A stretch of DNA of 64,000 nucleotides from Dietzia sp. NCCP-2495. Lineage in GTDB: Bacteria > Actinomycetota > Actinomycetes > Mycobacteriales > Mycobacteriaceae. Where the stretch lies: NCBI RefSeq assembly GCF_026011735.1, contig NZ_BRVN01000011.1, positions 31,569-95,568 of the forward strand, in the 5' to 3' direction. The notes under the pieces are model-generated. The model saw only the letters and a program-made list of their open reading frames with translations. It had not been told where the DNA came from and did no database searches. Shown here one piece after another: positions 33,913-42,088 of this stretch. The first letter of the stretch is position 1; every line of letters starts with the position of its first letter. Both the position numbers and the translations under genes were made by a program.

Positions 33913-34403
33913 TCGATCTCCTCGTATAGTGATCTACCGAAAGTCCAGGCGGCCAGCCACGTACACAGGACCGTGAGCACCAGTGCTACGCCGATGTGGA
34001 ATGCCAAGGTCGAACTGCCCCCTAAGCTCGCTTGGGCGAACGTGGCCCCGAACAGGACGAGGGCGACGACTGCAGCCCAGCGACCTCGCCGTGTAGCCCA
34101 CGCGCGCCACCCTAGAACCAGAGCCAGCACGCCGGTGAGGACATGAAGGGCGATGGCGGCCGAGCTGTGGACGTCCAGACTGGTGCCGTCCTGGACCAGC
34201 ACCCCTGCCGAAGTGAAGAGGAGTCCGAGGGCGCTGACTGTCACTAACGCCACCGCTCGTGCGAGCAACAACAATCGTCCGGAAATCTGTAAATCTTGTG
34301 ATCGCGACACTTTCCCTTTCTCGAGCTGCTCGTCCACTTCTTCGTGGTGGGAGGCGGCCGGCGACCCGCCCCACTTGTCCCCCAATGCCGCACGCACTGT
34401 CAC
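33909..34403 (-). CDS. Four-helix membrane protein, possible haem-b partner of the b5-like lipoprotein
   Basis: Protein of 164 residues: a hydrophilic N-terminal arm of about 40, then four membrane helices. His residues sit in SLDVHSSAAIALHVLTGVLA (helix 2) and STLAFHIGVALVL (helix 4), a spacing that could hold haem b, loosely like half of CtaA/COX15 or cytochrome b561. The GTG start at 34403 lies directly at the predicted transcription start of a CopR-type promoter, so the mRNA is probably leaderless. Its first codons (VTVRA) match the leader peptides after the other two copies. It is coupled to the b5-like gene. Confidence 0.7.
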   Translation of the reverse strand: MTVRAALGDKWGGSPAASHHEEVDEQLEKGKVSRSQDLQISGRLLLLARAVALVTVSALGLLFTSAGVLVQDGTSLDVHSSAAIALHVLTGVLALVLGWRAWATRRGRWAAVVALVLFGATFAQASLGGSSTLAFHIGVALVLTVLCTWLAAWTFGRSLYEEIE

Positions 34404-34470
34404 ATCTGGAGATTGTGCTGTGCTGACCTCTTGATTCGGTCGAGGTTTGATGAAGGTCTGATCAAGATCC
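34404..34470 (-). promoter_or_regulatory. Conserved CopR-type promoter, copy 2 (b5 operon-lnt)
   Basis: Same block as at 28327. It has direct repeat GATGAAGGTCT-GATCAAGATCC (34449-34470), CGGTCGAGGTT, and a -10-like CAATCT before CCAGAT and the GTG start. It lies between the minus-strand b5 operon and the plus-strand M23 gene. Confidence 0.65.
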
Positions 34471-34658
34471 CGGACGTGACGGTCGCTGACGCGGTGCTGA
34501 TTTGGTGCGCGGCCAGTTGGGGTGAACCTGGGTGAAGCCTGTCAGGACGTCCAGCCTCCGAAGGCCTTCCCATGTCGCCCACGTAGTCCCTGACACTCGC
34601 AACAGGCAGCTTGATGAACGCTGCCAGAGGCTGTGGTCAGAGGGAGACTCTAGGCACG

Positions 34659-35615
34659 ATGCACGCTGGTGGGGGCCGCTCCCGGTCGTTCTTCGACACG
34701 GGTGACGAGGCCCCCACTTCTTGCGACGGGGACTCTGCTCGTCTAAGTTCGAGCAGAAGTCACATCACGAAACCATCACGATATAGCGGCAGGGGAGACA
34801 CGGCGGCAGTGGAGCGAAGACGTGCACACCGCAAGGAACACCCTTCAACTGTCGACATCTGGGCGAGTTCTGGTCGCCCTCGAGGTGGCGGTACGCATCG
34901 CCAACCCTCCGCCCGGCCCGAGTTACGCGATCAGGTCGTCGTCGTCACGGTCGCCGCCGGGGCCATCGTGTCCTCGATAAGTTTTCTAGTGGACCAGCAC
35001 ACAGAGGCTGGTGGTGAGCACATTCACCTAATCGCGCACGAGGAGTCGATCAGTCCTGCTGGCCAGTCTGGAGACATAGCCCTTCCCCCGGCTGAACTGC
35101 CTGGGCCCGTTGCGGTGCAAGGCGACCTCCCGCTGGAGAGCGCTGCCGCCATGGTGTCGTCATTGGCGGCAGGCACCGAAATCGACGCTCGCCGGCAAGT
35201 TGCCGAGGAGACCGCGCGCCGTCCAACAGCAGCGATGCCGACAGTCGGGACCCTCACGTCTGAGTTCGGCCAACGCTGGGGCTCGCTCCACGGCGGCATC
35301 GATATCGCAAACGCGATCGGAACCCCGATCGTGGCGGCCACTGACGGGACCGTCATCGATGCCGGCCCGGCGCAAGGGTTCGGCAATTGGGTCCGACTGC
35401 TGTCGGATGAGGGCACGATGACCGTTTATGGACACATGGAAGAGGTTCTCGTGTCCACGGGCCAGCGTATACAGGCTGGACAGACGATTGCCCTCATGGG
35501 AAGTCGTGGCTTTTCCACCGGTTCACACTTGCACTTCGAGGTGTGGTTGAACGAGGGACGGGAGCGCGCCGACCCCATCGAGTGGCTCCGGCAAAACGGT
35601 ATCGCGACCAACTGA
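34659..35615 (+). CDS. M23-family peptidase, membrane-anchored
   Basis: LytM-type peptidase whose catalytic domain starts near the middle: TSEFGQRWGSLHGGIDIANA, DEGTMTVYGHMEEVL and TGSHLHFEVWLNEGRERADP carry the zinc ligands and the HLHF motif. One hydrophobic segment (VVVVTVAAGAIVSSISFLVD) anchors it. The start is uncertain. ATG 34659 has AGAGGGAGA upstream; GTG 34809 (VERRRAHRKEHPS) follows CAGGGGAGA and would give a more typical protein. The first 60 codons look weakly coding. It stops two bases before the converging sensor kinase gene. Confidence 0.8.
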   Translation: MHAGGGRSRSFFDTGDEAPTSCDGDSARLSSSRSHITKPSRYSGRGDTAAVERRRAHRKEHPSTVDIWASSGRPRGGGTHRQPSARPELRDQVVVVTVAAGAIVSSISFLVDQHTEAGGEHIHLIAHEESISPAGQSGDIALPPAELPGPVAVQGDLPLESAAAMVSSLAAGTEIDARRQVAEETARRPTAAMPTVGTLTSEFGQRWGSLHGGIDIANAIGTPIVAATDGTVIDAGPAQGFGNWVRLLSDEGTMTVYGHMEEVLVSTGQRIQAGQTIALMGSRGFSTGSHLHFEVWLNEGRERADPIEWLRQNGIATN

Positions 35616-35616
35616 G

Positions 35617-36774
35617 TCAGCCCTTGGAATGAGCCGGGGTCTGCGGTAAGGAGATCGTGAATCGGGCGCCGCGGCCGAGCCCGTCACTGTGAACGCGGAT
35701 ATGGCCTTCGTGGGCTTCGACGAGTGCACGGGTGATGGTGAGTCCGATGCCGCTTCCTCCGTGTGCCCGGTCGCGTGCGGTGTCGACGCGGTAGAAGCGG
35801 TCAAAAATGTGGTCGAGGTGCTGCGCTGCGATGCCTTCACCAGTGTCGGCGATAGTGATCTCCACGTTCCCGTTGTGTAGGCGACTGGTGACGGTGACCA
35901 TCCCACCTGAATCGGTGTGGCGGAGCGCGTTGTGCAAAAGGTTGGTCAGGACCTGGTTGATTCGATCACTGTCGACAGTGATCGGTACTGCCTGATCAAT
36001 ACGCGCTTGGAGCATCACATTCTTGTGCGAGTACTCGGGGCGCAGGGCGTCGATCGCGGCCGCGATGATGCTGCGAGTGTCGGTACCGATGGGGATGAGA
36101 CGCGTGAGGTGTTCTTCGGCTCGGGACACCGCGCTGACGTCGTGAGCGAGCCGGCCTAGCCGACCAGTCGCGGTTCGCAGAATGCGCAGCGTGTCGTCGT
36201 CGAGTGCACGGACACCGTCTTCGATCGCCTCAAGGTGGGATTCGAGCGTGGCCAGGGGAGTCCGCAACTCGTGTGCAAGATCTGAGAGCATCCGTCGGCG
36301 TGTGGTTTCGGTGGCATCTAGTCGTCGTGCCAGTTCGTTGAAGCTGACGACAAGATCGTCGAATTCACGACCTATTCTCGGCTCGTGCACTCGTGAGTCG
36401 TATTGTCCACCGGAGATCTGCTGGACTGATCGGGTGACCGGGGTGATCGATCGTTGAACGCGGCGGGCGATGTAGCCGCTGACAGCCAGCGACAAGATCA
36501 CCGATACCGCCAGTGCGATCGACCAAGACAGCATCATTGACGAGTTGAATGCCTCCTCCATATGGGCTGCTTCGGAGGAGTTCTGTGACAGTCCGGCCAT
36601 CTCCAGATGCTCGTGGAAGATCCCGGGGGCAAGTATTGCGGCGACGACCCAGGCACTGACTGCGAAACCGATCATCACAAAAGCGAGCGCCGCCAGTAGC
36701 CGGGTACCGAAGGTGGCAGTGGTGAACCACCGCTTGAGGCGCGTCACGTTGTCACCCAGGTCGATCCGGCTCAC
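35617..36774 (-). CDS. Sensor histidine kinase, CopS-like
   Basis: Membrane kinase of 385 residues: two helices (about 25-47 and 85-107) enclosing a short sensor loop (IFHEHLEMAGLSQNSSEAAH, His/Met-containing), HAMP, the phosphoacceptor box SDLAHELRTPLATLESHLEA and a complete ATPase domain (NLLHNALRH, ADTGEGIA, GGSGIGLTITRALVE). The small His/Met loop suits Cu sensing as in CopS/CusS. It overlaps the regulator gene by four bases. A fragment nearly identical to its C-terminal G2 box lies at 41184. Confidence 0.88.
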   Translation of the reverse strand: MSRIDLGDNVTRLKRWFTTATFGTRLLAALAFVMIGFAVSAWVVAAILAPGIFHEHLEMAGLSQNSSEAAHMEEAFNSSMMLSWSIALAVSVILSLAVSGYIARRVQRSITPVTRSVQQISGGQYDSRVHEPRIGREFDDLVVSFNELARRLDATETTRRRMLSDLAHELRTPLATLESHLEAIEDGVRALDDDTLRILRTATGRLGRLAHDVSAVSRAEEHLTRLIPIGTDTRSIIAAAIDALRPEYSHKNVMLQARIDQAVPITVDSDRINQVLTNLLHNALRHTDSGGMVTVTSRLHNGNVEITIADTGEGIAAQHLDHIFDRFYRVDTARDRAHGGSGIGLTITRALVEAHEGHIRVHSDGLGRGARFTISLPQTPAHSKG

Positions 36775-37547
36775 TGACCATCTCCGGTGCGGTAGCCGAC
36801 ACCGCGGACGGTGCGGATGTATGCGCCCCGGGACGCAGTGTCTCCGAGCTTGCGTCTCAGGTGCCCGATGTGGACATCAACCAGGTGCGTGTCGCCGACC
36901 CAGTCAGACCCCCAGATGGCACTGATCAACTGCGTCCGGGACAGCGCCAAGCCGGGGTCTCGCGTCAGTGCCGCCAAGAGGTCGAACTCGGTCCTGGTCA
37001 ACTGAACCGGGGTGGTGTCGACGGTGACCTCGCGGCCTTCGACGTCGATCGCCAGTGCCCCAATCCTTCGCAGCTCTCTGTGTTCGGAGGCCGCGGACGG
37101 GGAGCGTAAGGCTGTAGACGATCGAGGACGGCGCAGCATGACTTGGATGCGGGCCATGAGCTCTCGTGGGCTGAACGGTTTGGTCATGTAGTCGTCGGCT
37201 CCCACGGACAGTCCGATGAGGGTGTCGACCTCCTCGGTGCGGGCGGTGAGCATGACGACATACGCATCGGAAAAGGTGCGCAACTGGCGGCACACTTCGA
37301 CGCCGTCCAGTCGCGGAAGGCCGAGGTCTAGCACGACGACGTCGGGATCGACTTGCCGGATCAGGTCGACTGCGTCCTGCCCGTCATGAACGACCGTGAG
37401 GTCGAAGCCGTCACGAGTCAGATAGGTACCGATGAGGTCGGCGAGCTCACGCTCGTCTTCGATGACCATCGCCCGCAACCCTGCGGTCGCGCGAGTGGTC
37501 GGTGACTCACCTTCAGGTCCGGCGTCTCGAGAATCGGATGTGGACAT
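36771..37547 (-). CDS. OmpR/PhoB-family response regulator, CopR-like
   Basis: Response regulator of about 258 residues. The receiver has MVIEDERELADLI, phospho-acceptor Asp in VVVLDLGLPRLDG and TKPFSPRELMARI. A winged-helix effector domain follows (VQLTRTEFDLLAALTRDPGL, VDVHIGHLRRKLG, RTVRGVGYR). Start is ATG 37547 or 37559. OmpR-type regulators bind 11-bp direct repeats, which is exactly what the promoters at 37595, 34404 and 28327 contain. In Corynebacterium glutamicum the related CopRS controls a multicopper oxidase and copper ATPase. Regulation of haem/thiol maturation here is inference. Confidence 0.88.
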   Translation of the reverse strand: MSTSDSRDAGPEGESPTTRATAGLRAMVIEDERELADLIGTYLTRDGFDLTVVHDGQDAVDLIRQVDPDVVVLDLGLPRLDGVEVCRQLRTFSDAYVVMLTARTEEVDTLIGLSVGADDYMTKPFSPRELMARIQVMLRRPRSSTALRSPSAASEHRELRRIGALAIDVEGREVTVDTTPVQLTRTEFDLLAALTRDPGLALSRTQLISAIWGSDWVGDTHLVDVHIGHLRRKLGDTASRGAYIRTVRGVGYRTGDGQ

Positions 37548-37594
37548 AAGGCCAATCATCGTCGTAGGTCTGCCACTGGCGCCTACCGCGTGCT

Positions 37595-37662
37595 CGATCT
37601 TGATCAGACCTTCATCAAACCCCGACCGGATCAATGGGGTCAGCGAAGGACAATCTCCAGAT
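37595..37662 (+). promoter_or_regulatory. Conserved CopR-type promoter, copy 3 (resB-ccsB)
   Basis: Reverse-oriented copy of the block at 28327 and 34404, facing resB. Direct repeat CGATCTTGATC-AGACCTTCATC (37595-37616), a -35 region near 37628-37633, -10-like CAATCT (37651-37656), then GTG at 37663. It also lies just upstream of the regulator gene itself on the other strand. Confidence 0.68.
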
Positions 37663-37701
37663 GTGACTATGCGTGCTAGAGCGGTGCTGATGATGCTATG
37701 A
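37663..37701 (+). CDS. Leader peptide VTMRARAVLMML before resB
   Basis: Twelve codons from GTG to TGA at the expected transcription start of the conserved promoter. It is nearly the same as the peptide before tlpA. resB begins 75 bases later with its own ribosome site, so coupling is not direct here. Confidence 0.5.
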   Translation: MTMRARAVLMML

Positions 37702-37776
37702 AGCCGGCGACGCCCCACCGGAGCTGCCCCTCGATCCGGCTCGTCGCACCGGGAACGGCAGAGGGGACTCAAATCA

Positions 37777-39426
37777 GTGCCTAGGATAGCTCCGGTCACC
37801 GCGTTCCTGCGCAACTCATGGCGCACTCTCACCGCGATGCGCACGGCATTGATTCTGCTATTTCTGCTGGCGGTGGCGGCGATACCGGGGGCACTCCTGC
37901 CGCAGCGCAGCCTCAACCAGGGAAACGTCAATCAGTACATCGCGGACAACGGCTGGCTGGGGGAGTTCTTCGACAAGCTCCAGCTGTTCGACGTGTTCTC
38001 CAGCTGGTGGTTCACAGCCGTGTACGTGTTGCTGTTTATATCCCTGGTGGGCTGCCTGACACCGCGGTCGATTGATCTGGTCAAACAACTCAAGGCCCCG
38101 CCGCCGCTCGCCCCGCGTAACCTTGCACGCCTGCCGCATCATGCGGCGTACCGGACCACGGCCACGCCGGAGCAGGCCGCGGACCAGGTCCAAAAGAGCC
38201 TCAAGGGCTGGCGGGTCCGTCGCAACAACGGGGACGGTCGCGTGTCGGGCAGCATCGAGCTGTCCGCGGAGCGCGGATATGCGCGCGAGGTGGGCAACAT
38301 CCTATTCCACTTCGGCCTGCTATTCCTGCTCATCGCGTTCGCGGCCGGCAAGTTCGTGTACGCGGAGGGCATGCGGGTGATCATCGCCAACGAGGAATCG
38401 CCAGCCTTCTGCAACACCACGCCTAGTGCGTACGACTCCTTCCGGGCTGGTCTGCTGGTAGACGGCACTGATTTGGCGCCGTTCTGTATCAAGGTCGAAG
38501 ACTTCCGTACCGACTATCTACCTAATGGCCAGGCGGAGATGTTCACCTCCAACATTCGCTTCAGCGAGGAGGTCACTACCACCGATCCAGACACATGGGA
38601 TCCCTACACGTTGCAGGTGAACCACCCGCTGCGCATCGGCGGCACCCGTGTCTACCTCCAAGGTCACGGCTTCGCGCCCACGTTCACGGTCACGTTCCCC
38701 AACGGCGAGACCCGTACAGACACAGTGCAATGGCAACCGACGGACCTGTTGACTTTTCTCTCCTCCGGCATCATGCGCTTTGATCCGCCAGCCGGCATGT
38801 ACCCGGACATCGACGACCGCCTTGAGCAGCAGATCGCCATCCAGGGGCTGTTCGCACCGACCGCCTCGTTCGACGGCACCATACTCAGCTCCCGTTTCCC
38901 GCGGATGGACGACCCGGCGGTGGCGATCGACGTCTACCAGGGCAACGCCGGCCTGGACAATGGCGGCGCACAGTCGATCTTCTCGCTGGACCCCGACCTT
39001 ATGGAGTCGGGCGCGTTGGAGCGTAGGGCCCGCGTCAACCTCATGCCCGGCGAATCCACGACCTTGCCCGATGGCACCGAGGTTCGCTTCGACGGAGCCG
39101 ACGAGTTCATCAACATCCAGATCTCGGAGGACCCTACTCAGATCTGGGTTGGCGTGTTCGCTGCCGTCATGGTGGGTGGACTCGTCCTGTTGGTCCGTCG
39201 CCGAAGGATCTGGGCACGGATCATCGTCGACGGGGCCCAGGCGACCCGCGTCGACCTGGGTGGCCTCGCTAAGACGGACAGATCGGGCTGGGGCCGGGAA
39301 TTCGATGACCTCCGGGACCGGCTGGTCACCATTGCTACTGCTACACCCGTATTTCCCGAACCTGGCGACACTGCATCTAGTCGAGGCGACGACCCCGACG
39401 CTTCGTGGAAGGACAACATCCGGTGA
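37777..39426 (+). CDS. resB: Cytochrome c biogenesis protein ResB
   Basis: System II cytochrome c synthetase subunit of 549 residues. It has N-terminal helices (TALILLFLLAVAAIPGALLP; WWFTAVYVLLFISLVGCLTP), a third with NILFHFGLLFLLIAFAAGKF (haem-ligand His region), a large extracytoplasmic domain and a final helix before the cytosolic tail. GTG 37777 follows GAGGGGA. It overlaps ccsB by four bases. With CcsB it exports haem and ligates it to CxxCH motifs. The conserved copper-type promoter lies upstream. Confidence 0.93.
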   Translation: MPRIAPVTAFLRNSWRTLTAMRTALILLFLLAVAAIPGALLPQRSLNQGNVNQYIADNGWLGEFFDKLQLFDVFSSWWFTAVYVLLFISLVGCLTPRSIDLVKQLKAPPPLAPRNLARLPHHAAYRTTATPEQAADQVQKSLKGWRVRRNNGDGRVSGSIELSAERGYAREVGNILFHFGLLFLLIAFAAGKFVYAEGMRVIIANEESPAFCNTTPSAYDSFRAGLLVDGTDLAPFCIKVEDFRTDYLPNGQAEMFTSNIRFSEEVTTTDPDTWDPYTLQVNHPLRIGGTRVYLQGHGFAPTFTVTFPNGETRTDTVQWQPTDLLTFLSSGIMRFDPPAGMYPDIDDRLEQQIAIQGLFAPTASFDGTILSSRFPRMDDPAVAIDVYQGNAGLDNGGAQSIFSLDPDLMESGALERRARVNLMPGESTTLPDGTEVRFDGADEFINIQISEDPTQIWVGVFAAVMVGGLVLLVRRRRIWARIIVDGAQATRVDLGGLAKTDRSGWGREFDDLRDRLVTIATATPVFPEPGDTASSRGDDPDASWKDNIR

Positions 39427-40427
39427 ACACTGTAATTCTCGCGCAGGGACTGCCTGTCAACGAGACGCTCTCCACCTACAGCGACCTGGCGTATAGGTCC
39501 GCGTTCGGTCTATACGTGCTGGCGCTTGTCGCATCGTTGATCTACTACGCCGGATTCCGGGTAGCCAAGGTGACTAAATCAAGCCGGAACCTAGTGGGTG
39601 CCGGTGGGCCCGGGCTCACAGAATCAACCTCTCTCACCGACACCGGAGACGAGGACCGTGAGTCCGCAGGCAGTGTCCGCTGGGCACGGATCGCACAGCT
39701 ATTCATCATCATCGCCTTCCTCTTCCAAGCGGCTGCGCTGATCCTGCGCGGGGTGGCCACAGGTCGCTTCCCGTGGGGCAACATGTACGAGTTCATTCTG
39801 GCCACCACGCTGCTGGGAGTGGGCGCCGGGCTGATTTTCCTGCGCAAGCCGGCCCTACAGGTGGCCTGGCCATTCGTACTGGTACCGGTTCTGATCCTGC
39901 TGTTTTTCGGCGGCACCAACCTGTATTCCGAAGCCTCTCCCGTCGTGCCGGCACTGCAGTCGTACTGGCTGCCCATCCACGTCTCGATCATCTCGCTGGG
40001 ATCGGCCATACTGCTGATATCCGGCGTCGCCTCGATCATGTACCTGATCCGGGTGTGGCAACCGCAGGGTCAGGAAACGGGCTGGAGCTCTGGGCTTTCC
40101 CGCCCACTACCGCATGCCGACACTCTCGACCGACTGGCCTATCGCACCGCTGTGATCGCATTCCCGATCTACAGCGTGGGCATCCTGCTGGGCGCTGTCT
40201 GGGCCGAGGGCGCGTGGGGTCGCTTCTGGGGCTGGGACCCAAAAGAGACTGCCTCCTTCGTCTCTTGGGTCCTTTACGCCGGCTATCTGCACGCCCGTGC
40301 CACCAGTGGCTGGGGCCCCAAGAAGGCCGCTTGGATCAACCTCGCCGGGTTTGCGGTGCTCGTCTTCAATCTGTTCTTTATCAACATCGTGGTCTCCGGT
40401 CTGCACTCCTATGCTGGCCTGAACTGA
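39423..40427 (+). CDS. ccsB: Cytochrome c biogenesis protein CcsB/ResC
   Basis: Haem-handling membrane subunit of the system II synthetase, 334 residues from a GTG that overlaps the resB stop (GTGA). The family WWD domain is present as WGRFWGWDPKETASFVSWV, with flanking His residues in LPIHVSIISLGSAILL and the final helices ending in NIVVSGLHSYAGLN. About eight helices. It forms a complex with ResB. Confidence 0.94.
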   Translation: MNTVILAQGLPVNETLSTYSDLAYRSAFGLYVLALVASLIYYAGFRVAKVTKSSRNLVGAGGPGLTESTSLTDTGDEDRESAGSVRWARIAQLFIIIAFLFQAAALILRGVATGRFPWGNMYEFILATTLLGVGAGLIFLRKPALQVAWPFVLVPVLILLFFGGTNLYSEASPVVPALQSYWLPIHVSIISLGSAILLISGVASIMYLIRVWQPQGQETGWSSGLSRPLPHADTLDRLAYRTAVIAFPIYSVGILLGAVWAEGAWGRFWGWDPKETASFVSWVLYAGYLHARATSGWGPKKAAWINLAGFAVLVFNLFFINIVVSGLHSYAGLN

Positions 40428-40502
40428 ACGGTTGAGGAGCACTTCGCAGCCTCGATATCTGCTTTAGAAAGCGCAGCATCCAACTCCGCGCAATGAAAGA
40501 AA

Positions 40503-40522
40503 CGGGGCCGGCTATCGCCCCG
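40503..40522 (+). terminator. Possible hairpin terminator after ccsB
   Basis: Stem CGGGGC / GCCCCG around an eight-base loop, 76 bases past the ccsB stop. It is short and without a U-run, so it is weak. Confidence 0.3.
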
Positions 40523-40666
40523 GTCCGACTCGGGCAGGAGACGCTTTTTGGCACCGTGCGAGGCGAGCCGGGTAACCACACTGGGCTAGGTGGAACCGTT
40601 CGCGGCACCTCGGGGAAGCCGGTGGCTCCCTGAGTCCGACTACGAAGAGATCGGCAGAACGAAACT

Positions 40667-41176
40667 GTGAGCTCCCGCAATGAATCCGAACTGACCGGCC
40701 GCCGTGTCCGCCCGGCCACCTGGGCGATCCTGGCGTGGATGATCATCATGATCGCCGCCATCCTGGGGGCGTGGAAGGGGTCGGAAGCCCGGTTCGGTGT
40801 GCTGTCGGAGATCACCGTGGCCACCGACCGCAGCACCGTCAAGGCTCTGCCCTTCACCGCGACCGACCTGGACGGCAACTCCTTCACCAACCCGGTGCCC
40901 GAATTCGTGGTGCGCAGCGAGCACACACTGACCGTCCGATTGTCCACCGAGCTGCGCGAGTCGACGATGAACGTCTACGAGGTGCGTCAGGGCGGTACCA
41001 ACGAGTACATCGTCGAGGCTGGCGGTGCCGGCGAGCTACTCATTCCGGTGAGCACCCCGGAGCATGGCCCGATCGAGGGCCTAGCCATCCGGTCGGTCCC
41101 GATCTTCTATGACAAAGCCGGTGAGCCGTCGATCCTCAACGGCGAATGGTCCGTGTCCTTCGTCTACGAGGACTGA
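40667..41176 (+). CDS. Membrane-anchored extracytoplasmic protein (DUF2771-like)
   Basis: Protein of 169 residues from a GTG start, with one N-terminal anchor (WAILAWMIIMIAAILGAWKG) and an exported beta-rich domain ending ILNGEWSVSFVYED. The end resembles DUF2771 proteins of Corynebacteriales, but I hold this loosely. It follows ccsB by 239 bases in the same direction and may serve cytochrome maturation. It ends eight bases before a kinase remnant. Confidence 0.6.
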   Translation: MSSRNESELTGRRVRPATWAILAWMIIMIAAILGAWKGSEARFGVLSEITVATDRSTVKALPFTATDLDGNSFTNPVPEFVVRSEHTLTVRLSTELRESTMNVYEVRQGGTNEYIVEAGGAGELLIPVSTPEHGPIEGLAIRSVPIFYDKAGEPSILNGEWSVSFVYED

Positions 41177-41183
41177 GCGCCCC

Positions 41184-41320
41184 AGTGGCGGCAGCGGTAT
41201 CGGCCTGACCATCACTCGCGCACTCGTCGAAGCCCACGGCGGGAACATTCGAGCGCACAGTGACGGGCCCGGCCGAGATGCAAGTTTCACTGTCGAGTTT
41301 CCGAGCTCTGGCCGCTCTCC
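41184..41320 (+). pseudogene. Histidine kinase C-terminal fragment
   Basis: Encodes GGSGIGLTITRALVEAHGGN followed by IRAHSDGPGRDASFTVEFPS, the final G2 box and tail of a sensor kinase. It is very close to the end of the CopS-like kinase at 35617. No upstream kinase sequence remains. It marks a deletion or duplication joint. Confidence 0.75.
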
Positions 41321-41395
41321 CACTAACCGAACTGGCATTTCCGGCGCGCAAGTGGCCGGGCCCGGTCTGATTTGACCGAAGAAGGGAGTCAGCTT

Positions 41396-41914
41396 ATGTG
41401 TCGACCGACGTGGCGCTACCGCCTGCTCTACCGTGCGCGGACGGCGCCTTGCCCACGGCCGGGACCGGCGACGGAGGACGATCTCGTGCTGCGGTACGCC
41501 ACGATCGCTGATCTTGGCGCGACCGCGCAGTTGCACGTTGAACAGCTACCGGCCGGTTTCTTCCCCGGCCTGGGGCCACGATTCATGCGTCGCTGGCACC
41601 GGACCTACCTTGATTCCCCGCACGGCGCGGACGCCTGCTTGGCAGAAGAGGCGGTTGCCGACCTGCGGAACTGCATCCGTACCAATCTCGACTGCGCCGA
41701 TGTCTGCGTCGCCACCGCTTCCGTCCTGAGTCGGCGAACGGGCAGCAACCTGACCGTGGTCACCGAGTTGCTCAAGGCCTGCCGTGCCGCGTGCGCTACT
41801 TGCGCCGAAGACTGCGAGGCTCACGCCGACATGCACGAGCACTGCAAGCTGTGTGCTGACGCCTGCCGTCGTTGCGAAAAGGCCTGCAGCGACCTCCTCA
41901 GCGCCATTGGCTGA
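41396..41914 (+). CDS. Acetyltransferase fragment fused to truncated copper storage protein
   Basis: One open frame of 172 residues made of two unrelated parts. Residues about 30-78 are the start of a GNAT acetyltransferase (LRYATIADLGATAQLHVEQL, FFPGLGPRFMRRWHRTYLD). From ADACLAEEAVADL onward it is a DUF326 copper storage protein lacking its first helix, closely like the gene at 12909. The join falls at ...LDSPHG/ADACLAE. GAAGAAGGGAG precedes the ATG at 41396, so it may still be expressed. It is likely the product of a deletion; whether it folds or stores copper is unknown. Confidence 0.7.
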   Translation: MCRPTWRYRLLYRARTAPCPRPGPATEDDLVLRYATIADLGATAQLHVEQLPAGFFPGLGPRFMRRWHRTYLDSPHGADACLAEEAVADLRNCIRTNLDCADVCVATASVLSRRTGSNLTVVTELLKACRAACATCAEDCEAHADMHEHCKLCADACRRCEKACSDLLSAIG

Positions 41915-42088
41915 ACCCGCGGCGCCGCTGTAGTCGTTGCTCGACTGGGTGTGCGACTTAGGTCCTACGGCGACAACCGACGATCTAGGGGGTTCTCTCC
42001 TATAAGCGGGCTCTCCTGTACGGCCCCCGGCTCCCTCCCGCACCTACTCGACGCCCCTTCCGGCTGGGGAAGGCTGCCGCTCCCAGCC

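Noticed and set aside
28327..37662. The 75-bp block as a miniature transposable element
   Set aside because: No terminal inverted repeats or target duplications; each copy sits exactly at a divergent promoter in gene-facing orientation, which fits regulation better.
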